Of a stretch of 35,678 bases of DNA, positions 27,813 through 35,678 are shown in pieces. A program made the translations under genes and the position numbers. Positions within the stretch are counted from its first letter, which is position 1; every line of letters begins with the position of its first letter. The DNA comes from Paulinella micropora (taxonomy: Eukaryota; Cercozoa; Imbricatea; Euglyphida): assembly GCA_009731375.1 (NCBI GenBank), contig BJOX01000087.1:268217-303894 (forward strand), read 5' to 3'. The notes under the pieces were generated by a model. That model was given only the letters and a program-made list of their open reading frames with translations. It did no database searches and was not told where the DNA came from.

Positions 27813-28823
27813 GTAAGGTTTGCGTCAACGTTTTAGTTGGTCGGGAATGATGTAACCCTTAGACTTGTTTTTTATAAAAATTAAAACAATTGACGGTCTT
27901 ACAGCTCGGGAGTCATAACTTGATGATATGTTGGGGGGAGTCTTGAAACACTATGGCTTCAAATCTACGTAGTTTCAAAATTCTGTTGGAAAAACACCGT
28001 GGCATGAAACCCAGAAGAAAACTAATCAAAACTTTTTTGACATTCCTACATCTTGGACTTGCCTGCCTCCAGGAGTGAAGCAGACACTTCTCTACTTCAA
28101 TATTTTTGTATCTATCGTAAGTATATGTCAGTGAGACATGATTACACTAAAAAAATGGAGAAGAAAGGTCTAAGAAAAAATGAACAGGCATGTGTAGGTC
28201 AGACACGTTAAGTTGTGAAAACACACTTTTTGGTTTAAAGCTTCTAGGAAAAATGAACAAAAATCCTTTGGTGGAGCTTTAGTTTATGGTTGTGAAAGAC
28301 GATTCAAAGAGTCCAATACTTAAAATTTTTAAAACTGATGAATACTAAGATGTACATGAGACGTATATGTCCCCAAAACCAGAAAAATGCTGGTTTTGTG
28401 ATTTTGAGTTTTTGCCTTCCACAGCCTCGGACATTTACAAATAACATAAAGCTGGACTCGGAAATACGTTTAATGATAGTACAAAACGATTCACTGACCT
28501 ATTCATCTGTCCAAGAAATAATAGTAACTCAATCTACGAAATCTGAGATTTTCGTGTTTCGTCAGACAACTTGAAAAAATTAGTTGGCTTTCTCCTAGCT
28601 GGTTTGTAGCCTAGAAGTAAACTTGAAAGCCTCTATCAAGAAATATGATAACTTTTGTACAAGTATTAAATCAAAAACACTTTACTTGCAGTGTATATAC
28701 TTGGCTCGGACAGCAGCAAGTTTAACATGGCAGTGCTTTGTGGTAAAAGATAGCTGATCACTGCACTCAGGGAACCCTTTCCTGAGACTGGCATCTTTTC
28801 CTAGACGACACCCACCACAAAAA

Positions 28824-29208
28824 ATGATTGAGTTCCCGGGATTTTTTTCTAAAAAAGGTAAAAACTTGAAGCTACAAAGTGAACTTGATGGGGCTCCCTC
28901 TGTATCATTGAAAGTTGAAGGCATTTATTGCTTTCAAAAAAATCCGCATTGTCAATTATCAAAGCTATACCAAGACCCAGCACTAGGCTTCAACATTAGA
29001 TCCCTTTTGAAAAACTGGACGGATATTGTTACAGAAATGATGACCCAGAATAGACAACCAATACCGCGCCTCCCACCATACTCTCCCTATATTAACCGCT
29101 CCGTGCTTCATGCTACTATTGTTGGAATGCTAGCTAACTTTGCACGCCAAACAAACTCGAAAGATCTCCTCAAGGCTCCTCTCAGCCACACTCCAACTCA
29201 TTGTTGAA
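28824..29208 (+). other. Unidentified 127-codon frame, possibly transposon-derived
   Basis: The frame has mixed composition (LKLQSELDGAPSVSLKVEG, then RLPPYSPYINRSVLHATIVG) and ends at TGA 29205. Past the stop another frame reads protein-like (YPTTALYGKAALDRVHYL) for about 50 codons, suggesting a frame break in an old coding element. A strong donor-like CTG|GTGAGT is at about 29410. No family recognised. The sequence 29420-30250 holds nothing I can identify. Confidence 0.3.
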
Positions 29209-30830
29209 ATACCCTACCACTGCTCTATATGGAAAAGCTGCCCTGGACCGTGTGCACTACCTCTGCCCTGAAGAATGGAGTAACATCGCCCGTCATCATC
29301 CGCACCTTTGCTCACCTACCGATGCGTCTACTGCAGACGATGACATTTGCTGAGCAATGGCAACACATACCGCAACTTTTCCAAAAGCTTCAGATCTAGA
29401 CTCCTGGTGAGTATTTTGATGGAGTCAGCACATATCGATATCTCCAGCCATAACCGTAATCTGCTATCAATCTTACTCAATCTTATCTAATCTTACCTTA
29501 TCCACCATAATATATACTAGATTTTTTGTCTTTTTTGAGGCGGTTCAAGAGTAACTATTACCAATTTACTTCAACGGTGCGGAATCACCACACTGGAGAG
29601 TCTGCACTGCCGCGCGTTTACAAGCTGACAGAAATAGAACTGCAAGGAAGGGAGCAGGGCCCCTGAAACATATTTTGCTCGGTTCCCTAATCTCTCACGT
29701 CGCATCAAAACGTCTTTCTAATAAATTAAAAAAATATATATATGCTTTACCTCCTCCACGCCTCAAGTTGCAGGCTTCCCGGCCTAACAAACCCGGCGGG
29801 GGAACCAATAATTCATTAAGCTGAGAAACCAACAAATTTAGTACTCAAATCTACTCAAATTTACTCAGCAAACTTATGATTCATAACACCGAATACTGAG
29901 GCTGTCCTGACTCAAGCTCGGATCACTAGAATTTCTTAATTTATAATCTGAATTTCACCCTGGTAAATTCGAGTTTCCCTTTTATTATACTCCAGCAATT
30001 TCCCTTTTTACACATATCCTAGAGGCTGAGTCGTAAAATCTTTTTAGCCATTTCCTCTTTTACCCGTACAATATCAATTGTTATTTTCTCACTAGCCGTG
30101 ATACCTTCACTTCCACTCTAACTAAACAACTTCCGTTATCGCACAACCAAAACCGGTCTTCAAGCGCGCCACAGACTTTTCACTCAAAAACCGCCTTCGT
30201 GAGCACAGCTCACACGCAGTGCAGACAACAAATACCTTATCCTTTATCTAGCCCTTGCCATTACACAACCTAGCACTTGAAACTAATCTAACATTTATGC
30301 AAAGGGGTGAGCACGGTCACTCGTGGTCCGGTAAACCCCTGTTATTAAATAACTATTTCCGAACTGAAAGAAAGATCAACGCATATATTTCCGTGCACAT
30401 AAAAAAAAAAAAACACTTATATAATTTTTTGATTAATACTTTGTATATTTTCATTTCCGGACCATTTACCGTTAACACTTGTATTCGAATTCAAATTCAA
30501 AAGTATATATATTTTTTTAAATTCTTCCACACGGAAATTCAATATTGAAGCTTTTTAATAAAAAAAAACTAAACAAAAAATGCCCGTTACGTAAAAAGTG
30601 CACTCGTTTTACCAACGCTTAAAATGCCTAAAAAAAAAAAATGACGATATGAAGACTGAGGCCCCAATACCTAAAGAAGGGACTCTGTAGCTTCCAGACC
30701 AGGATAACCGACAGGCCGGAACGGTAAGTATTGCCATTAAAAAGGCAGAGACGGACACATGATAATAAATGTTAATACACATTCTGGGGCTGTTAATATT
30801 CGCTTTCCAACGGCGCGTTGCAAGGCGCCA

Positions 30831-30992
30831 CTATCGCTGGAGAACTTGTGGCATCTCAACCATGCGAAGGTCCTCTATGCGCAACCTGCCTGAAATCGTC
30901 TGGATCTGAGTTAGGAAATCAGTTTCTTCCACATGTGCACTTTCATCAGGGGGACGTTGCAAGAATTTCTGTTGGCCAACACCACCACCACC

Positions 30993-31035
<43 letters not shown>

Positions 31036-31068
31036 TTACTGGTACTGGTACTGGTACTAATACCACCA

Positions 31069-31131
<63 letters not shown>

Positions 31132-31186
31132 TTACTGGTACTGGTACTGGTACTACTACTACCACCACTACTACTACTACTACTAG

Positions 31187-31223
<37 letters not shown>

Positions 31224-31254
31224 GGTACTGGTACTGGTACTACTGCTACTACTA

Positions 31255-31295
<41 letters not shown>

Positions 31296-31326
31296 ACTTC
31301 TACTACTTCTACTACTACTTCTACTT

Positions 31327-31381
<55 letters not shown>

Positions 31382-31760
31382 ACCACGGAGGCTCTACATC
31401 AGGCCCTGGTGTTAGGTTCCACCACTGAGATTGATTTCTGTGTTTTTCTTCTGAACCCAAGGGTTGGGCTCTGACTGACGCTACGAAGTCCCCAGGAATG
31501 ACAGATTCGGCTGAGGATGATTGGTGGATGCCATAGGTGATCTGTGTGTTGATGCCTCTAGCAGGGGAGACCGACTGGGCTGTCTGAGATGCCAGATCCC
31601 TCTTGAGCTCGGCCCGAGTGTTTGCTTCGAAGACTGCCACACTCTTGGCCTTCCGCCAGCCTTGCTTCAACAAGCCTTCCTTAGCTGCGAGGGACTGAAC
31701 AGCATGCTGCATACCTTCAGTAGTCTGGTCAGGAGGAATTATAAGGACACCCTTTGACAT
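30831..31760 (-). other. 310-codon frame with an in-frame (TAC)n/(CAC)n microsatellite
   Basis: An uninterrupted minus-strand frame has a non-repetitive N-terminal part of about 125 residues (MSKGVLIIPPDQTTEGMQH ... NTRAELKRDL), then about 130 residues of mostly serine from a TAC/GTA-type microsatellite with TACTGG variants, then about 50 non-repetitive residues (QQKFLQRPPDESAHVEETD). That both unique ends share one frame with the repeat suggests a once-coding sequence, perhaps of a retroelement, into which the repeat expanded. No family recognised. Confidence 0.35.
30979..31381. repeat. (CAC)n-(TAC)n array with TACTGG and GCT variants
   Basis: About 400 bases of trinucleotide repeat with three ACTGGTACTGGTACTGGTAC blocks (about 31037, 31133, 31218). 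Confidence 0.97.
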
Positions 31761-31963
31761 ATTGATACTCCTCTCGTCCGAATTTAAAGCAGGGACCTAA
31801 ATGTGTACGCACCTGTATTTGTGTATATACACGTACACATGTTACAATTTGTACATGCATATATATCGGTATCTGTATCTCTATGTCTCTGTATATTTAA
31901 ATATCTCTGTATGCATATCTGTATCTGTCTCTGTATTTGTCTGTATCTGTCTGCATCTGTCCG

Positions 31964-32479
31964 TCAACGTCTCTGCATCTGTATCTGTACCCGAGGTTGA
32001 GTGCTGCGTGTGTGCTCAGACCCTTCGCTGATTCGAGTCAAGCCAAAGACTTTGAGCTTAAGGGCTATCCAGTTCTGCTTCGCACTCGATGATATAAATG
32101 TCGTCACCATGTTGCGACTCGGACTTGCATATGTTGATAATGTTACCGTTGCGATCCCAGGAGGAGGTCTCATGTCCACTTTGGAATATTCTGACAAATG
32201 CAGGTCTTCGGGCGAAGCGAGCTCCTCCGGCTCAGAGGTTCGTTTTCTACATTTGGTTGTACAACGATAAGCCATGAAGGAATCGAGGGTATATCTTAAG
32301 GGGAAAACATAATAAGAAGCGAAGTACGTCGTGGCAGGAAAGGCCAACAGCAGTGTGAGGAGTAGGGCGCCCACCAACTCGGCCACGCCCGCTTGAACCG
32401 TGCGACGAAGCATGCAATCAAAGGCTCTACGACCTTCAGCACCCTGGGGGATCGCGGGTAGCTTGGACAGACGATAAAT
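31964..32479 (-). CDS. Multi-pass membrane protein, exon c (C-terminal)
   Basis: The exon begins after TTATTCAG (acceptor) at 32479 in phase 0 with IYRLSKLPAIPQG, and ends with TGA at about 31964. It encodes a long hydrophobic segment (VAELVGALLLTLLLAFPATTY), then FPLRYTLDSFMAYRCTTKCRKR and a polar tail. Together with exons b and a it resembles the last helices of a seven-helix receptor; the run 'basic - hydrophobic - FPAT' is reminiscent by eye of helix 6 in Frizzled/Smoothened proteins, which needs testing. 172 codons including the stop. Confidence 0.45.
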   Translation of the reverse strand: MYRLSKLPAIPQGAEGRRAFDCMLRRTVQAGVAELVGALLLTLLLAFPATTYFASYYVFPLRYTLDSFMAYRCTTKCRKRTSEPEELASPEDLHLSEYSKVDMRPPPGIATVTLSTYASPSRNMVTTFISSSAKQNWIALKLKVFGLTRISEGSEHTRSTQPRVQIQMQRR

Positions 32480-32512
32480 CTGAATAATCAATCAAACAAT
32501 CAATTATCAAGC

Positions 32513-32645
32513 CAAGCCAAGCTAAGCCAAGCCAAGCCAAGCCAAGCCAAGCCAAGCCCAGGCCAGGCCAGCCCAGCCCGGCCAAGCCAAGCCAGGCAAG
32601 CCAAGCAAGCCAAGCCAGCCAAGCAAGCCAAGCAAGCCAAGCAAG

Positions 32646-32684
<39 letters not shown>

Positions 32685-32760
32685 CCAACCAACCAACCAA
32701 CCAACCAACCAACCAATCAATCAATCAATCAATCAACCAATCAATCAATCAGCCAAATAA
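32513..32760. repeat. (AAGCC)n then (AATC)n/(AACC)n arrays in the intron
   Basis: A pentamer array GCCAA with variants passes into tetramers of AATC and AACC. It lies in the intron between exons c and b. Confidence 0.95.
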
Positions 32761-32844
32761 CCAAATACACGTCTGCATGCGTTGGGTACGTCATATCTTA
32801 CGCATGTGGCCACAAACATTTACGAGATGTAATATTGAAACTAC

Positions 32845-33063
32845 CTGGAAAGAGAACCCGCTGACTAACACCGATAGAAAGAGGACATGGACAGCGAGGA
32901 ACGGTAACAATAGCCAGAGCGGAAGGTTGGGGACACAAATCGAAGCATGACCAATCACGTCGAAACCGGCGGGGAGTAATGGACATGCAAATGGTGCCAA
33001 ACCGTACACGCAGAGCTGAGCAAAAATACCACGATCAACGTTGCGCAAAATGCATCCTTCACG
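32845..33063 (-). CDS. Multi-pass membrane protein, exon b
   Basis: 219 bases, 73 codons, phase 0 at both ends: acceptor GTCTCAG before 33063 and donor TTCCAG|GTAG at 32845. It encodes two hydrophobic segments (FAQLCVYGLAPFACPLLPAGF and LPLWLLLPFLAVHVLFLSVL) and ends VSGFSFQ. Codons continue directly into exon c. An overlapping frame (up to 33581) also has a hydrophobic stretch but lacks a matching pair of splice sites. Confidence 0.5.
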
Positions 33064-33238
33064 CTGAGACGAGGGTTGCACTTGCGCCGGGTGGAAAAGC
33101 CCAACCGTGTGGAGGCGCGCAAAGAGAAAGCAGAAGAGGAAGAACACCGCCAAGCTCCCGAAGAAATAAATTGCCTAAACGTGTGGAAGTAAAAATCAGA
33201 ACACAAAGCCAGCGATGCTGTGTCTGCATGAGTGTGTG

Positions 33239-33391
<153 letters not shown>

Positions 33392-33761
33392 AAGGGATGA
33401 AGTGCAGAACTAATGAGATATCGACTAATGTCAGAAAAAAGGAGCTTCTGATTTCGTCAACCAAGGAAGTCTGTAAAGTATTGACCCGATGCCCAGCTAA
33501 GCCGTGATGTTTGCACGGAAGGGACTGATACAGGCGATACCAAAGCTCCCTAGTACCAGGCGGGGCCAGGGCTCGTTCCATAAAGCGCCCCTTGCAGAAC
33601 GAGCTCCCACCTCCATTACAGAGGGCCCAGTAAGCAGATGGAGTTTCGAGACTGTTCGACAGTCTAGTATAAACCGACAGAGCACTGTGGGTTTTATTCC
33701 GGGCTCAACAAGCGAGAAAGGGCACCCTGAGGGAACAGGATTGTGCTTCCCGTCGCTATTT

Positions 33762-33762
<1 letters not shown>

Positions 33763-33808
<46 letters not shown>

Positions 33809-33814
33809 GTAAAC

Positions 33815-33887
<73 letters not shown>

Positions 33888-33930
33888 GATAGATAGATAG
33901 ATAGATGGATGGATAGATAGATAGATAGAG
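33763..33930. repeat. (GATA)n array
   Basis: About 165 bases of GATA, ending at the predicted donor of exon a. Confidence 0.97.
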
Positions 33931-33936
33931 CTGGAC

Positions 33937-34111
33937 CTGGATCAGGCCCGTGCAGATAGCGTTCGCGCGTTCTGAATCAGTAGAGTCGGAAACTACACTA
34001 TTCCACGCGGTGGTGGCCATCAATAAGATACACACCGGTGCACAGCTCGCGTTGTGCAGTTGTCGGAACATGAAGACGCGCGCGACCCAGTTCCCAGGCC
34101 GGTTCCGGTAT
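33937..34111 (-). CDS. Multi-pass membrane protein, exon a
   Basis: Acceptor ACCACAG before 34111 and donor ATCCAG|GTCC at 33937, with the donor in phase 0, matching exon b. It encodes about 58 residues, [19 protein letters not shown] then [18 protein letters not shown] (hydrophobic), ending CTGLIQ. Further upstream exons are not seen before the N gap at 34423. Confidence 0.4.
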
Positions 34112-34189
34112 CTGTGGTGTATGCACGTGTGTGTGTGTGTGTGTGTCTGTACATGAAGCTGTCAGACTGACCGACAAACACATACGAAG

Positions 34190-34196
34190 AACGAGA

Positions 34197-34234
<38 letters not shown>

Positions 34235-34422
34235 GGAAGGAAGGAAGGAGGGAAGGAAGGAAGGAAGGAAGGAAGGAAGGAAGGAAGGAAGAAAGGAAGG
34301 AAATGAGAAAATGAAGGAAGGAAGGAAGGAGGGCACCATTAAGGTGAGGGCAAGACCAGGAAGGAAAGAGGGAAAGAGGGAGGGCAGCCTGGAGGGGAGG
34401 AAAGACAGGAAGGAAGGAAGCC
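34190..34422. repeat. (GA)n and (GGAA)n arrays
   Basis: A GA run (about 34193-34230) followed by GGAA tetramers to the N gap. Confidence 0.95.
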
Positions 34423-34455
34423 NNNNNNNNNNNNNNNNNNNNNNNNNNNNNNNNN
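34423..34455. other. Assembly gap of 33 Ns
   Basis: Unknown bases inside simple-repeat DNA; the true size is unknown. Confidence 0.99.
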
Positions 34456-34908
34456 CCCCCTCCTCCTCCTCCTCTCCTCCTCCTCTTCCTTCTTCTTCTT
34501 CTTCTTCTTCTTCTTCTTCTTCTTCTTCTTTCTATTTCTTCTTCTTCTTCTTCTTCTTCTTCTTCTTCTTCTTCTTCTTCTTCTTCTTCTTCTTCTTCTT
34601 CCGGTACCTAACGCATCGCTGACCGAGGAAGTGTGTCGTTGTTGTTGTTCTTGTTGTTGTTGTTGCTTCTTCTTTCTTCTTGTTCTTCTTGTTCTGGTTG
34701 TTCTTCTGGTTGTTCTTCTGGTTGTTCTTGTTCTTCTCGTTGTTCTTCTGGTTGTTCTTCTGGTTGTTGTTCTGGTTGTTGTTCTGGTTGTTGTTCTGGT
34801 TCTTGTTGTTCTGGTTCTTCTGGTTCTGGTTCTTCTGGTTCTTCTTCTGGTTCTTCTTCTGGTTCTTCTTCTGGTTCTTCTTCTGGTTCTTCTTCTTCTT
34901 CTTCTTGC

Positions 34909-34910
<2 letters not shown>
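34456..34910. repeat. (CCT)n/(TTC)n array, then GGTTCTTCT-type minisatellite
   Basis: TTC repeats to about 34600, a short unique break, then units built from TTG and TTC such as GGTTGTTCTTCT and GGTTCTTCTTCT, about 9-12 bases long, to 34910. Confidence 0.93.
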
Positions 34911-34949
<39 letters not shown>

Positions 34950-35020
34950 GCACACAAACACAAACTCTCTCTCTCTCTCTCTCTCTCTGTCTCTGTCTCT
35001 CTCTCTCTCCCTCTCTCTCC

Positions 35021-35053
<33 letters not shown>

Positions 35054-35056
35054 CCC

Positions 35057-35106
<50 letters not shown>

Positions 35107-35214
35107 GTCTCTCTCTCTCTCTGTCTCTCTGTGTCTCTCTCTCTGTGTCTCTCTCTCTGTGTCTCTCTCTCTCTGTGTCTCTCTCTCTCTCTCTCTCTGT
35201 GTCTCTGTCTCTCT

Positions 35215-35261
<47 letters not shown>

Positions 35262-35290
35262 TTTTTTGTTGTTGTTGTTGTTGTTGTTGC
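34911..35290. repeat. (CT)n with (CA)n and CTGT variants, then (TTG)n
   Basis: About 350 bases dominated by CT, with a CA run at 34931-34970 and CTGT blocks, then TTG repeats at about 35266-35290. Confidence 0.96.
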
Positions 35291-35454
35291 TTTCTCGTCT
35301 CTCCCATTCATTCAGACTTGGCGATGGCAACAGCAAAAGGTTACCGCTTGAGATCGGGCCAGCACAAGGAGAAAAGAACACACATAGCACAGAGGAAAAG
35401 CGCGGGGAAAGAAAACTGAACCATCAGGAGCGCCCTCACCATTCTGTCTACTAA

Positions 35455-35457
35455 CAA

Positions 35458-35494
<37 letters not shown>

Positions 35495-35580
35495 AATAAT
35501 AATAATAATAATGATAATGACAACAGTAACAACAACAACAACAACAACAATAACAATAATAATAATATTAATACTATATC
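35455..35580. repeat. (AAC)n-(AAT)n array
   Basis: AAC passes into AAT with GATAATGACAACAGT interruptions. The flanks 35291-35455 and 35581-35678 are non-repetitive but hold no recognisable gene. Confidence 0.95.
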
Positions 35581-35678
35581 TGAGGCGTACTGATGCAGCT
35601 AATGGCATATCCTCAACGGACATAAGCCTCCAATACCCTTGTTCGAGGTCCTCCACCCCCCCGTGTCAGTCTCTCGCC

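Noticed and set aside
28073-28116. 44-base micro-exon between CTGCCTCCAG and GTAAGTAT
   Set aside because: Splice sites are strong, but reading from the MKFVLLTV exon in phase gives an immediate stop; no gene could be built with it.
34131-35454. Frames of 160-273 codons on both strands near the right end
   Set aside because: They derive from GGAA, TTC, TTG and CT repeats, and one crosses an N gap.

Overview
The window joins two very different DNAs without a gap between them. Positions 1 to about 14,900 are A+T-rich and densely coding, and form an adenovirus/Polinton-lineage element, best described as a Polinton-like virus (PLV). Recognisable parts are a fibre with a peptidase S74 chaperone tail, an A32/FtsK-HerA packaging ATPase, an adenain-type cysteine protease, a penton, a double-jelly-roll major capsid protein, a protein-primed family B DNA polymerase, an ExoX-like C-terminal-domain protein and a GIY-YIG endonuclease. 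I see no retroviral-type integrase and no terminal inverted repeat. The left end is cut by the window edge.

Several viral genes are broken. Frameshifts lie in the fibre, the two-TM protein, the protease, the capsid protein, the polymerase and the GIY-YIG gene. In-frame stops lie in the 1833 gene, the protease, the polymerase (two) and the GIY-YIG gene. This fits an endogenous copy in early decay, an error-rich assembly, or both. Two 10-N gaps, one with duplicated flanks, show imperfect assembly here.

The most unusual viral feature is a recurring structured intergenic element. It has a closing stem built on GATRTTTGAGAAT and its complement, encloses one to three small hairpins, and shows compensatory base changes between copies. 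Copies sit at 1512-1565, 5112-5196, 5256-5344, 9959-9993 and 10016-10104, and gene stop codons lie in or next to the arms.

From about 14,900 to the end the DNA looks like an animal nuclear genome, most likely an arthropod. It holds very long microsatellites (CAA, CT, TTC/TAC, ATGT, GATA, CTAC, AATG), transposon remnants and a few split-gene pieces. The arthropod call rests on a TATA-box gene whose first exon encodes only MKFVLLTV before an intron, a layout common in arthropod secreted and cuticular protein genes. Other host pieces are an EGF-like exon (20874-21006), two nearby possible exons on the same strand, a nuclease-like terminal exon with a poly(A) signal (26865-27300), a Copia-type polypurine tract and LTR edge (about 26243-26259), and three phase-compatible minus-strand exons of a multi-pass membrane protein (31964-34111).

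In the viral part, the plus strand carries the virion module (fibre, ATPase, core-like protein, protease, penton, capsid, second fibre-like protein). The minus strand carries the replication module (two small genes, polymerase, GIY-YIG). The two modules converge at about 9170-9210. Many viral genes have a short TATATA-like box just before the ATG. All calls are by eye; no database search was possible.
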